Positions 34,297 through 42,277 of a DNA stretch of 44,372 nucleotides are shown one piece after another. The stretch lies in the NCBI GenBank assembly GCA_024638645.1, contig JAHEJX010000025.1, positions 1 through 44,372 on the forward strand. The letters run 5' to 3'. Below the pieces are notes generated by a model that was not told where the DNA came from, ran no database searches, and saw only the letters and a program-made list of their open reading frames with translations. Position 1 is the first letter of the stretch, and each line of letters begins with the position of its first letter. The DNA is from Actinomycetes bacterium (GTDB lineage: Bacteria; Actinomycetota; Acidimicrobiia; Spongiisociales; UBA5794). The translations under genes and the position numbers were made by a program.

Positions 34297-34539
34297 CTAA
34301 GCGGCGGCGAGCTTGTCGCGCAGCGGACCGGCTACATCCTCGTACTCCGCGTGTTCCCCGGTGGCCAACTTGGAATAGATGAGGTCCTCGTTTGCCATGA
34401 CCTCAAAAGCCCCGCCGCGGCTGGGAATCAGTTTGATGTCGTCGATCTTGTGCTCGAACTCGTCGAGCAATTTCGAGACCATGCCAACTGCACGGTCGGT
34501 ATAGCCTCAAGCGGCGCAGTATTCGATGGATAGCTTCAT
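34297..34539 (-). CDS. selW: SelW/Rdx-family selenoprotein with in-frame UGA (Sec11)
   Basis: An 80-residue protein when UGA codon 11 (34509-34507) is read as selenocysteine. Before it is MKLSIEYCAA; after it GYTDRAVGMVSKLLDEFEH and so on. The product has the thioredoxin-like SelW/Rdx pattern: EYC-A-A-U redox motif (Cys8, Sec11), a helix with DRAVGMVSKLLDEF, then IPSRGGAFEVMANEDLIYSK and a C-terminal helix, stop TAG at 34299-34297. The Sec codon is exactly where relatives have U or C. Start ATG 34539 has no ribosome site but TATGCT ends 8 nt upstream (leaderless). A SECIS-like hairpin follows the UGA. Standard gene calling sees only the part after residue 19. The genes for Sec insertion are not in this window. 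Function inferred: thiol/selenol redox protein, partner unknown. Confidence 0.85.
34477..34509 (-). promoter_or_regulatory. Bacterial SECIS-like hairpin after the UGA of selW
   Basis: Minus-strand RNA: UGA (34509-34507), 9-nt spacer GGCUAUACC, then GACCGUGC (34497-34490) pairing with GCAUGGUC (34484-34477): 8 bp with one G-U, closing a 5-nt loop AGUUG. The first loop G is 19 nt after the UGA. Bacterial SECIS elements are known to lie right after the UGA with an apical-loop G about 16-37 nt downstream, and this fits. The element is entirely inside the coding sequence and keeps the frame. SelB binding is inferred. Confidence 0.8.
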
Positions 34540-34547
34540 GGGTTGGG

Positions 34548-34553
34548 AGCATA
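34548..34553 (-). promoter_or_regulatory. -10 element of selW
   Basis: TATGCT on the minus strand ends 8 nt before the selW ATG (34539), placing the transcript start at or close to the start codon, like other genes here. The -35 region is not recognisable. Confidence 0.45.
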
Positions 34554-34600
34554 ACTGAGCCGCGGAAAGTCCCAGCCGATCGCTGTGGGCCCGACCTCGA

Positions 34601-34668
34601 GGTATCCGGTATCCAATATCCGGTATCCCGACCGCGTACTGGATACTGGATACGGGCTACTGGATACC
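34601..34668. repeat. Heptad inverted repeat between selW and ilvD
   Basis: The left arm (34601-34628) is four 7-bp units: GGTATCC, GGTATCC, AATATCC, GGTATCC. After a 9-10-nt centre, the right arm (about 34638-34668) carries units of the type TACTGGA/GGATACC with the same 7-bp period and opposite sense. The arms can fold into a hairpin of about 28 bp, with the outermost heptad perfect and the others carrying one or two mismatches. It lies between the divergent promoters of selW and ilvD, outside any coding region. Confidence 0.8.
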
Positions 34669-34679
34669 AACTCGGCACC

Positions 34680-34685
34680 TAACAT
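34680..34685 (+). promoter_or_regulatory. -10 element of ilvD
   Basis: TAACAT ends 8 nt before the ilvD ATG (34694); the interval is C-rich and has no Shine-Dalgarno, suggesting a leaderless mRNA. Confidence 0.45.
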
Positions 34686-34693
34686 CCACCCCC

Positions 34694-36376
34694 ATGGCCA
34701 ACCTCAACAAGTTCTCCTCGCGCATAACTCAAGAGGCCGTTCAGGGTGCTTCGCAGGCCATGCTGTACGGAACAGGGCTCACGGCTGCAGACATGGACAA
34801 GGCCCAGGTGGGAATCGCCTCCATGTGGTACGAGGGCAACACGTGCAACATGCATCTCGACCGGCTCGCCGCCACGGTCAAGGAAGGCGTTGTCGCCGCC
34901 GGCATGGTGGGCATGCGATTCAACACCATCGGCGTGTCCGACGGCATCTCCATGGGCACTCCTGGCATGCGATTCTCGCTGCAGAGCCGTGACCTGATTG
35001 CAGACTCCATCGAAACGGTCATGGGCGCCCAGTGGTATGACGCCAACATCTCGATTCCCGGCTGCGACAAGAATATGCCCGGCTCGATCATGGGAATGGC
35101 CAGAGTCAACCGCCCTGCTCTGATGGTCTACGGAGGCACGATCAAGCCGGGTGTCGACGCGGCCGGCACACCGATCGACATCGTGTCGGCTTTCCAGTCA
35201 TACGGCGAGTTCATTGCCGACCGCATCGACGACCAACAGCGCCGCGACGTTGTCCGCCACGCCTGCCCCGGTGAAGGTGCCTGCGGTGGCATGTACACCG
35301 CCAACACAATGGCATCTGCCATCGAGGCGCTCGGCATGAGCCTCCCTTACAGCTCCTCCAACCCGGCGACGAGCCAAGAGAAACATGCCGAGTGCTTGGC
35401 CGCAGGCGCAGCCGTCCACAACCTCCTCGAGCGCGACATAAAGCCCCTGGACATCATGACAAGGGAAGCCTTCGAAAACGCCATGGTGATAACAATGGCG
35501 CTTGGCGGGTCGACGAACGCCGTCCTTCACCTGATCGCCATGGCGAGGGCTGCTGACGTCGATCTGGCGATCGACGATTTCCAGGCTACGAGCGACCGCA
35601 TCCCATTCCTCGCCGACCTCAAGCCGAGCGGCCGGTTCGTGATGGAAGATCTCCACAATGTTGGGGGGACTCCGGCTGTGCTGAAAATGCTGCTCGGCCA
35701 TGGGGTGATCGAGGGCGATTGCCTCACCGTGACCGGAAAGACCATGGCAGAGAACCTCGTCGACCTCCCGGGTCTTGAGGAGGGCCAGAGCGTCGTGCAG
35801 CCGTGGGAACAACCCATCAAGGAAACGGGCCACATAGCGATCCTGCGTGGCAACGTTGCCCCCCAAGGGGCGGTCGCGAAGATCACCGGTAAGGAGGGCC
35901 TGAAGTTCACGGGCACCGCCAAGGTCTTCGACAGCGAAGAGGACATGATCCACGCTCTCGAACGCCATGAAATAGGGCCGGGGGATGTGGTCGTCATTCG
36001 CTACGTCGGGCCGCGGGGTGGTCCCGGAATGCCCGAAATGCTCACGCCAACCTCGGCGATCATGGGCGCCGGCCTCGGCAACGAGGTTGCTCTCATCACA
36101 GATGGCCGCTTCTCAGGAGGCTCACACGGCTTCATCGTGGGCCACATCACTCCTGAGGCGCAGGCAGGCGGAGCAATTGCATTGCTGGAAAACGGAGACA
36201 CACTGACCATTGATGCCACCAGCCGCAGCATCCACGTCGAACTCACGGACGACGATCTCGCAACTCGACGCGCTGCATGGTCAGAGCCGCCGTTGAAGGC
36301 GTCCAAAGGCACGCTGTTCCGGTACGCGATGACGGTCAAGACGGCTTCGGAAGGCTGCGTGACGGACGAGACCTAA
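34694..36376 (+). CDS. ilvD: Dihydroxy-acid dehydratase
   Basis: A 560-residue enzyme of branched-chain amino-acid (and pantothenate) synthesis that converts dihydroxy-isovalerate or -methylvalerate to the 2-oxo acid. The iron-sulfur cysteines are all present: Cys51 (GNTCNMHL), Cys123 (GCDKNMPG) and Cys196 ([14 protein letters not shown]), as is Lys125 in CDKNMPG. C-terminal marks include GGRFSGG-like [15 protein letters not shown]. The length is typical. ATG 34694 starts at a leaderless-type promoter. No other ilv gene is adjacent. The strong family match makes the call secure. Confidence 0.97.
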   Translation: MANLNKFSSRITQEAVQGASQAMLYGTGLTAADMDKAQVGIASMWYEGNTCNMHLDRLAATVKEGVVAAGMVGMRFNTIGVSDGISMGTPGMRFSLQSRDLIADSIETVMGAQWYDANISIPGCDKNMPGSIMGMARVNRPALMVYGGTIKPGVDAAGTPIDIVSAFQSYGEFIADRIDDQQRRDVVRHACPGEGACGGMYTANTMASAIEALGMSLPYSSSNPATSQEKHAECLAAGAAVHNLLERDIKPLDIMTREAFENAMVITMALGGSTNAVLHLIAMARAADVDLAIDDFQATSDRIPFLADLKPSGRFVMEDLHNVGGTPAVLKMLLGHGVIEGDCLTVTGKTMAENLVDLPGLEEGQSVVQPWEQPIKETGHIAILRGNVAPQGAVAKITGKEGLKFTGTAKVFDSEEDMIHALERHEIGPGDVVVIRYVGPRGGPGMPEMLTPTSAIMGAGLGNEVALITDGRFSGGSHGFIVGHITPEAQAGGAIALLENGDTLTIDATSRSIHVELTDDDLATRRAAWSEPPLKASKGTLFRYAMTVKTASEGCVTDET

Positions 36377-36490
36377 ACATCGTCTTAAGCAGTACTAACC
36401 AAATACGAAGTTCGAGTCTTTTGTCACTCCGTAACTCCCGAGCGCCTGTACCATTCCGGCCGTTCCGACCCCTCATGGAGTTATCCCACG

Positions 36491-37477
36491 ATGACAACAC
36501 CCTCTGCGCCGCCGCGCCGAAGCCCCTGGCGCAAAATCATTCTCGGTGCCCTCTCGCTTGGCGTCCTCGCCGTCTTCGTGGCGGTCGGACTGGCTTGGTG
36601 GACTTCTTCCAAGATCGAGCGGATTCCAGAAGACGAACTGGTATCGCTGGTCGACGTCGACGGTCCCCGCAACATCCTCATCGTCGGCACGGACAGCCGC
36701 GAGAACCTCCCCGATGACTTCGAGGGCAACTTCGGCAAGTTCGGGGGCACTCGCACCGACGTGATCATGCTGGTGCACTTCATCCCTGGCGACCGCGCCC
36801 AGATCCTCAGCCTCCCCCGTGACCTCAGAGTCAATATCCCGGGACAAGGATTCAACAAGATCAATGCGGCCCACTCCTTGGGCGGCCCCGACCTTCTCGT
36901 ACAGACCGTGATCGAGAATCTCGAGGTCGATATCAACAACTACGTCGAGATCGATTTTGCAGGCTTTGCCAACGTGGTCGACGCTCTCGGCGGCATTGAA
37001 ATGGAGTTCAAGCGACCGGCCCGCGACCTCAAGTCGGGTCTCGAGATAACCCAATCCGGTGTGCAGCGCCTCAACGGCGCCACGGCATTGGCCTTTGCAC
37101 GGTCTCGGCGATACGAGGAATTGACCGACGACGGTTGGACGAAGATCGGCGACAACGACATCGCTCGCACCCGCCGTCAGCAGAACGTGCTCTTGGCACT
37201 CTTCGACCAGGCCACTTCGACCAGAAACGCCCTCAACCTGCCGAGTTTCGCGGCGACAGTTGCCGAGCAGATCATGGCAGACGAATCGCTTTCGGTCGGA
37301 GTGCTCGTCGAGTTGGGCAGAGCCGCCCTCAGCCTTGAATCTTCTGATCTCGAGGCAATGACCTTGCCGGGCCGCATCGAGACGATCGACAGTGTGTCGT
37401 TTGTCGTCAGAATCGATCCCGAGAGCAACGACGTGTTACGGGCGTTCCGGGCCGGACTGCCCTTCCCGGTCGGTTAA
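36491..37477 (+). CDS. LytR-CpsA-Psr (LCP) family envelope protein
   Basis: A 328-residue type II membrane protein with a short Arg/Lys cytoplasmic tail, one TM (about 15-40) and an extracellular LCP domain. Family motifs are NILIVGTDSRENL, TRTDVIMLVHF, LPRDLRVNIPGQGFNKINAA, EIDFAGFANVVDALGGI, and FARSRRYEE...ARTRRQQNVL near the end. LCP enzymes move glycopolymers (teichoic acids, arabinogalactan, capsule) from lipid carriers to peptidoglycan. GGAG lies about 12 nt before the ATG. Stop TAA shares the TTAA palindrome with the convergent PLP-enzyme stop. Confidence 0.92.
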   Translation: MTTPSAPPRRSPWRKIILGALSLGVLAVFVAVGLAWWTSSKIERIPEDELVSLVDVDGPRNILIVGTDSRENLPDDFEGNFGKFGGTRTDVIMLVHFIPGDRAQILSLPRDLRVNIPGQGFNKINAAHSLGGPDLLVQTVIENLEVDINNYVEIDFAGFANVVDALGGIEMEFKRPARDLKSGLEITQSGVQRLNGATALAFARSRRYEELTDDGWTKIGDNDIARTRRQQNVLLALFDQATSTRNALNLPSFAATVAEQIMADESLSVGVLVELGRAALSLESSDLEAMTLPGRIETIDSVSFVVRIDPESNDVLRAFRAGLPFPVG

Positions 37478-38655
37478 CCGGTCGCGATCTCCGCCACTGC
37501 CGCAACGAGCTTTTCGAGCTCGTTGGTGGTGTTGAAATAGTGGACGGAGGCGCGCACGACAGAGTCGAGGCCGCGGTCTTCCATGTCGACGCGTGCCGAC
37601 GCCGTTGTTGCGGAAGATGTGTTTATGCGCCGGGCCCGGAGGGTCCGACTCACCTCGCTGCTCGGCAAGCCCTGCACCGTGAAAGTGACGATCCCGCACT
37701 GGTTTGTGCCACGGTCTCGTGTCGTGACGCCGGATACGCCATTGAGCATTCCGCGCAGCGCCGTGGCCAACTCGCGGATCCGGTCCCATGTTTCGGCAGG
37801 GCCCACTCTTGTGGCATACCGGGCAGCCACGGCGAGGCCGGCTTTGGCGGCGAGGTTCTGTTCCCAGACTTCGAACCGGCGTCCATTTGGCCGCAGCTCA
37901 TACTCGTGGCGAGATGTCCAGGCCGCACTGTGACCGTCTAGGACGACCGGATGTATCGACTCGATTCGCTCCCTGGCCACGTAAAGGAAACCCGTGCCGC
38001 GAGGGCCGCGCATGAATTTGCGCCCCGTCGCAGTAAGGAAATCGCATCCGATCTCACGGACGTTGATCGGCAACTGGCCCACAGACTGGCAAGCGTCGAG
38101 CAGGAATGGCACGCCGGCGTGAGCTGCAACCGCTCCGACCTGTGCCGCCGGGTTGACGAGGCCGACGTTGGTGGGGACATGATTCAGCGAAATCAATCTG
38201 GTGTGCGGCGTGATCAGGTCGGCAAGCGCCGCAACGTCGACTTCTCCGGTCGGCGCATCGGGGGCCACAACGATGTCTATTCCGCTGCGCTGCGCGAGGT
38301 GGAGGTAGGCGAGGAAGTTGGAGTGATACTCCGTTGTCGTGGTGAGCACCTGATCGCCTGCGGCCAGCTCCAATGAGTAGAAGATCAGCTGCCACGCTCG
38401 CGTAGCGCTGTCGAGAAAGCCGATCTCGTCCGCATCGGCACCGATCAAGCCGGCCACGGCCGGATAGAAGTCCTCGATATCCTGCCGCCGTGCATCGGCC
38501 GTCTCGTAACCGCCGCGAAGCAGTTCTTCTTCCAGGTAGGACTTGACGGCATCAGCGACCTGGATCGGCTGCAGCGAAGCCCCCGCGTTGTTGAGATGGG
38601 TGACGTAATCGCATCCCGGCGTCTCTGCCCGCAACGCGCTGATATCGAGCGGCAA
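37474..38655 (-). CDS. Class V aminotransferase-fold PLP enzyme
   Basis: A 393-residue PLP enzyme like cysteine desulfurases, isopenicillin-N epimerases and EgtE-type lyases. Lys213 (TATGRKFMRGPRGTGF) binds PLP and Asp187 (LLDACQSVGQ) faces the ring nitrogen; LNNAGASLQP at about 21-30 and EYHSNFLA near 109-116 are typical. There is no obvious conserved cysteine loop of SufS/IscS type, so a desulfurase role is not favoured; a lyase or epimerase role is possible. Start is TTG 38655 with GGAGG 7 nt upstream. Convergent with the LCP gene. Confidence 0.85.
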   Translation of the reverse strand: MPLDISALRAETPGCDYVTHLNNAGASLQPIQVADAVKSYLEEELLRGGYETADARRQDIEDFYPAVAGLIGADADEIGFLDSATRAWQLIFYSLELAAGDQVLTTTTEYHSNFLAYLHLAQRSGIDIVVAPDAPTGEVDVAALADLITPHTRLISLNHVPTNVGLVNPAAQVGAVAAHAGVPFLLDACQSVGQLPINVREIGCDFLTATGRKFMRGPRGTGFLYVARERIESIHPVVLDGHSAAWTSRHEYELRPNGRRFEVWEQNLAAKAGLAVAARYATRVGPAETWDRIRELATALRGMLNGVSGVTTRDRGTNQCGIVTFTVQGLPSSEVSRTLRARRINTSSATTASARVDMEDRGLDSVVRASVHYFNTTNELEKLVAAVAEIATG

Positions 38656-38681
38656 TTCGCAACCTCCGGAGGCGACAGTAC

Positions 38682-39521
38682 TCAGATGAGCCCGAGGCTG
38701 ATGATGCCGACCGCAACCGCCGCCGCCCCGGCGAGGCGACGCCGCCCAAACGGCTCGTTGAGCAACAGAACTCCGGCCAGAGCGCCAAACACCACCGATG
38801 TCTCTCTAACCGCCGAGACCAGCGCCACAGGGGCTCTTGTGGCGGCGAACAGGACGAGTGCGTAAGCCCCGATATTGAGTGCGGCCGCCACAGTCACTGC
38901 AACCGGACGCTGCCTAACCGGAGCAAGTAGACCGGCGAGATCTCGGTTCCGCAACGCAAGCCAAGCCAATCCCAGGCCGCTGATTCCAGCGAGGCTCACT
39001 GAATACGAGAGGGCCCCGCCGCTGCTGCGAACAGCTGCCGCATCGATGACCGTGTACACCGAAATCGCGACGCCGGTGAGAAGCGCCCAGCGCACTCCCG
39101 TACGGTCGATTGACCGCCGTGGGCTCCACGAGATCCACACAATGGCGGCGACGATCAACGCGATTGCGCCAATCTGGTCGGCACCGAGCCGATCGCCGAG
39201 AAAGATCCACCCGCCGACAGCAACAAGGGCCGGCGCGGCACCTCGCGCGACCGGGTACGCAACGGAGAAGTCGGTGTGACCATAGGCCGCGGCCAGCGCT
39301 GCGAAATAGAGAACGTGGACGACGCTCGATAGGGTCAGGTGCCATCCAACCGAAGCAGGAAAGCCCTCGATCACATATATCCACGGGGCGTAGAGGACGA
39401 ACCCCAAAAAGGCGATGGCAACGACCGTCGCCAGACGATCGGCACTCTCCTTGAGGATGAAGTTCCAAGTGGCGTGGAGCAGAGCCGCCAGGAGGGCCAG
39501 GGCAAGAGCGATCGTCGCCAT
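38682..39521 (-). CDS. EamA/DMT-family transporter
   Basis: A 279-residue membrane protein of about ten TM helices in two EamA repeats (about 1-135 and 145-279). Typical patterns are LLHATWNFILKES at the first helix, YPVARGAAPALVAVGGWIFLGDRL in repeat 1 and SAVRETSVVFGALAGVLLLNEPFGRRR in repeat 2. The family exports or imports metabolites such as amino acids or nucleotide sugars; the substrate is not readable. TACCGT ends 6 nt before the ATG (leaderless). It lies in the same direction as the PLP enzyme, 26 nt upstream of it. Confidence 0.88.
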   Translation of the reverse strand: MATIALALALLAALLHATWNFILKESADRLATVVAIAFLGFVLYAPWIYVIEGFPASVGWHLTLSSVVHVLYFAALAAAYGHTDFSVAYPVARGAAPALVAVGGWIFLGDRLGADQIGAIALIVAAIVWISWSPRRSIDRTGVRWALLTGVAISVYTVIDAAAVRSSGGALSYSVSLAGISGLGLAWLALRNRDLAGLLAPVRQRPVAVTVAAALNIGAYALVLFAATRAPVALVSAVRETSVVFGALAGVLLLNEPFGRRRLAGAAAVAVGIISLGLI

Positions 39522-39539
39522 AACGGGACGGTAGCTTCG

Positions 39540-40457
39540 CTAGGTGCCACTCACTGAGAAGTGCATCCAGTCCTTCAACGTCCTCCAGTTGCCACCCCAA
39601 CGCCAACCGATATCCGCGAACGCCTCGACAACAACGCTCGCCTCGACCATCCCCGGCAGCGCTAGCTCCCGATCGACGTAGTAGGAGGCAAGCTCCGGAA
39701 TCACAAGGTCACCTTTGATATACGGGTTGTGGAACGGATTGATGTCGATAGCAAGTCCATAGGCATGCTGTGACCAATTGCCCGTGTTCACCGCGTCTCG
39801 GCAAGCAAACGATCCCGTGACGTTGCCATCGCCTGTCGGAGGCGCATCAATCTCATCGGCACGAGTCACACGCATCTCCTCAATGGGGAACCCGGCGACG
39901 AACAGGCGCTCGAATACGGATACGACGTCGCTCGCAACCAGCCCGTTCACGATCATCTCACCCGTGTGTACCCGGCCGTCGAAACCGTGGTGGACGAGAG
40001 TGAGGTAGGCGAGGTCTTCGACCCGCACCGGGCACGATTCATTCCACGATGACCTGGCGAGCACATCGTCCGGAATCGGCCTGATGGTCGCCTCGAAGCC
40101 TCCCGAGACCGGCGCCGGGAGTAACTGGGGCGTCGCAAAGGAGCGGTCGACCAAATCTGGAGGCGTTGGCTGCACCACTCCAAAGCCATCCGGACGCTCA
40201 TCCAGGACCCTGGTGCCAAGCCAGTTGGGGCGGGCATGAGGCGAGAGAGTTGTGGAAGTGGTTGTGGAAGTGGTTGGGGAAGTCGTCGTCGAACTCGTCG
40301 TGCTCAACGCTGTGGAGGGAGGTGCAGTGACGGTCGGCTCTGGCGCCGATACAACGACTGGAGGACTCGACGCTGGCGCAGCCTCAGCGACCGGTCCGCC
40401 ATCGGAACAACCGATGAGCATAAGTGAGATGAGGGAAGCTCCCAGCAGTATTCGCAC
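39540..40457 (-). CDS. M15-family D,D-carboxypeptidase-like lipoprotein
   Basis: A 305-residue exported lipoprotein. Signal peptide and lipobox end at Cys17 (LIGC), then a Thr/Ser-rich linker (about 30-70) and a C-terminal peptidase domain. Zinc ligands of the M15/VanY pattern are His231 and Asp238 in SQHAYGLAIDINP and His299 in DWMHFS. Such enzymes trim D-Ala or related cross-link peptides of peptidoglycan. Start is GTG 40457 with TACCTT ending 6 nt upstream. The gene is the first of the minus-strand group with the transporter. The C terminus is intact. Confidence 0.85.
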   Translation of the reverse strand: MRILLGASLISLMLIGCSDGGPVAEAAPASSPPVVVSAPEPTVTAPPSTALSTTSSTTTSPTTSTTTSTTLSPHARPNWLGTRVLDERPDGFGVVQPTPPDLVDRSFATPQLLPAPVSGGFEATIRPIPDDVLARSSWNESCPVRVEDLAYLTLVHHGFDGRVHTGEMIVNGLVASDVVSVFERLFVAGFPIEEMRVTRADEIDAPPTGDGNVTGSFACRDAVNTGNWSQHAYGLAIDINPFHNPYIKGDLVIPELASYYVDRELALPGMVEASVVVEAFADIGWRWGGNWRTLKDWMHFSVSGT

Positions 40458-40573
40458 GTGGGCAAGGTACCTCGCTCCCGAGAATAGTCAGTGGCCTTCC
40501 TGGGACTTGCAGCACTGCCGGTAGGCAGAATTTGGGCTTGGTCCACGAGTCGTGAACCCCCATACTCCGACCG
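40458..40573 (+). promoter_or_regulatory. Upstream region of the queuosine-precursor transporter
   Basis: CATACT at 40561-40566 ends 7 nt before the ATG at 40574, a leaderless-type arrangement. A small hairpin CTGCC-ggta-GGCAG lies at 40515-40528. Since many such transporters are under preQ1 riboswitches I looked for the preQ1 aptamer sequence patterns and did not find one. Confidence 0.35.
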
Positions 40574-41224
40574 ATGTCCACCTCGACCACCGCTCTCTCG
40601 AGCCGCGCTGCGATTGTCGTCGCCCTGCTGGCCGCGAGCTATGTGGCGGCGCAGGTGCTTGCCGATGTAGCAAGCCTGCGAATCGTCGATATCTTCGGGA
40701 AGGCGATCGACGGTGGCACCTTCATATACCCGATCACCTTCACGCTGCGAGATCTGATTCACAAAGCTGCCGGCAAGAGAGTCGCCCGCGCTCTCATCGT
40801 CACCGCGGCAATTGTGAACCTCTTCATGGCTGGACTGTTCTGGCTGGTTAGCGAATTGCCTCTCGTTGCCGGCTCCGGAGTGACCTCGGAGCTATTCGCC
40901 GATGTCTTGGGGCCGGTGTGGCGCATCGTCCTCGCCTCGATCGTGGCTGAAGTCATCGGCGAGCTCCTCGACACCGAGGTCTACTCGGCCTGGGTCAAGC
41001 GTTTCGGCTCAGACAAACAGTGGGGCCGCGTCTTGGTTTCCAATACGGCGGCGCTGCCGGTCGACTCGGTGCTATTTGCACTCATTGCGTTTGCCGGAAC
41101 CGTCCCCGGGTCGATCGTGTGGGAGATCATCTACATCAACATCGCCTTCAAGGGCGTTGTGACTGTGCTCTCGATCCCGCTCATATACACCATCAAGCCG
41201 GCCGTAGTGGTGGCGGACGGCTAG
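40574..41224 (+). CDS. yhhQ: VUT-family queuosine precursor transporter (YhhQ-like)
   Basis: A 216-residue integral membrane protein of the YhhQ/QPTR family (DUF165). The pattern includes TFIYPITFTLRDLIHKAAGKRVARALI, then LASIVAEVIGELLDTEVYSAWVKRF and SNTAALPVDSVLFALIAFAG; about six TM helices. The family takes up the queuosine precursors preQ0, preQ1 or queuine for tRNA modification. No queuosine synthesis gene is adjacent, so it may act in salvage. Stop TAG shares CTAG with the convergent lipoprotein gene. Confidence 0.9.
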   Translation: MSTSTTALSSRAAIVVALLAASYVAAQVLADVASLRIVDIFGKAIDGGTFIYPITFTLRDLIHKAAGKRVARALIVTAAIVNLFMAGLFWLVSELPLVAGSGVTSELFADVLGPVWRIVLASIVAEVIGELLDTEVYSAWVKRFGSDKQWGRVLVSNTAALPVDSVLFALIAFAGTVPGSIVWEIIYINIAFKGVVTVLSIPLIYTIKPAVVVADG

Positions 41225-42153
41225 CCGGCCAGGAAGGCAGCCGCCGGACCCGCTGGGTCGATGATTCCTTCGAGGGCTTCGAAGGCAAGTAGAACGACCG
41301 GCGTGCCGATATCCGGGGGCCCGACTTCGAGCTCGTCGAACCAGATCTCGATGCCCTGATCGGACAGCGCGGCATCGTCGATGTCTGCTGCCGTCAGATT
41401 CCCGGCCCAGAGCGAGAACGCATCCTCGTCGCCCCCGAAGTAGCCGGCGAGCAGGCCACCTTGGACGAGCGGCAGCATTTGCGCCCGACCCTCGCCGCCC
41501 AGGACGACGTCGTCCAGACCAACCGCCACCCCGTCGACGAGATCGATCATGAGAGTCATCGCCTGGCGCTTGGCACCGCCCGACCCTGCCACTTGCTCGT
41601 CGGAGAAGAACCGGAAAGAGATCAGGGACTCGACAAACCCGGCAACCTCGTACTCGAGTGTCAGTGTGCTTCCGGTCAGATCACGGTCTCCCTGGCCCTC
41701 GATGGAACGCCACAAAGCGAGAGTGGCGCCGATCTGAGACTCGATATGGCCATCGACGAGACTGTCCACGCGTGCTTGGAGCGCGGCGTCTACGTCTCCG
41801 TCAAGGCTGGGGGCGGTAACTGTGGCGTCAAACTGAGTGCCGCTCTCATCGCGGACTTCGGGAGCCAGGCTCCACGCTCCCACGGTTTGCTCGACGGGGC
41901 CTACTGGCACCACCGAAGTGGTCGTCGTCGTCGTGCTAGTTGGAGGAGGGCTGCTGGTGGAGCTGGTTGTGGTCGGCGGCGTCGTCGTTGTCGTCGGGTT
42001 GGCGGCGGCAACCGTCGTTGACGTGGGAGTCCCCGCGGCACTTGCTGCGGAGTCGCCGATCGGTGCATTGAGATCGGGAACTGCAGGTGCGCAGGCCGAT
42101 ACAGCCAAAGCGAGGAGCCCGGCGAGAATGGCAATTGGACGCGACGTGTTCAC
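41221..42153 (-). CDS. RsiV/DUF3298-like lipoprotein
   Basis: A 310-residue predicted lipoprotein. GTG 42153 is chosen as start (AGGAG about 12 nt upstream); a longer open frame lacks a signal. Residues 1-20 form the signal and Cys21 the lipobox. Then comes a threonine-rich linker (runs of T and P, about 45-80), and a C-terminal region with the DUF4163/DUF3298 alternating strand pattern (LTLEYEVAGF...SFRFFSDEQVAGSGG...LSDQGIEIWFDELEV). Such domains occur in RsiV anti-sigma factors and PdaC; no transmembrane anti-sigma domain is seen. Function unknown. Confidence 0.75.
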   Translation of the reverse strand: MNTSRPIAILAGLLALAVSACAPAVPDLNAPIGDSAASAAGTPTSTTVAAANPTTTTTPPTTTSSTSSPPPTSTTTTTTSVVPVGPVEQTVGAWSLAPEVRDESGTQFDATVTAPSLDGDVDAALQARVDSLVDGHIESQIGATLALWRSIEGQGDRDLTGSTLTLEYEVAGFVESLISFRFFSDEQVAGSGGAKRQAMTLMIDLVDGVAVGLDDVVLGGEGRAQMLPLVQGGLLAGYFGGDEDAFSLWAGNLTAADIDDAALSDQGIEIWFDELEVGPPDIGTPVVLLAFEALEGIIDPAGPAAAFLAG

Positions 42154-42277
42154 AGTTCTTGCTTCTCCTGGCCGGCGGCGGCGGCCTCTCCTCGAATCTT
42201 GCCTATAACAACGGCGAATGGAATGGACTTCTGGACGGTTATCTTGGGCGATACCGAGATATATGAAGAGGAATGAA
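42154..42277 (+). promoter_or_regulatory. Divergent region with TATAAC box upstream of the trans-sulfuration gene
   Basis: TATAAC at 42204-42209 is a candidate -10 for the plus-strand gene 69 nt downstream, giving a conventional leader that holds the AGAGGA ribosome site. The -35 is not clear. No S-box or SAM riboswitch pattern was seen. Confidence 0.3.

Noticed and set aside
34297..34482. Short ORF starting at the internal ATG of selW as a 61-residue gene
   Set aside because: It lacks the redox motif and first strand of the SelW fold; the full 80-residue frame through UGA explains it and has a -10 element and a SECIS-like hairpin.
37474..38655. SufS-type cysteine desulfurase
   Set aside because: The class V fold is present but no conserved catalytic Cys loop of the SufS/IscS type was seen, and no suf or isc genes are nearby.
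40458..40573. preQ1 riboswitch upstream of the queuosine-precursor transporter
   Set aside because: No preQ1 aptamer sequence pattern was visible, and a leaderless -10 directly before the ATG leaves no room for a leader.
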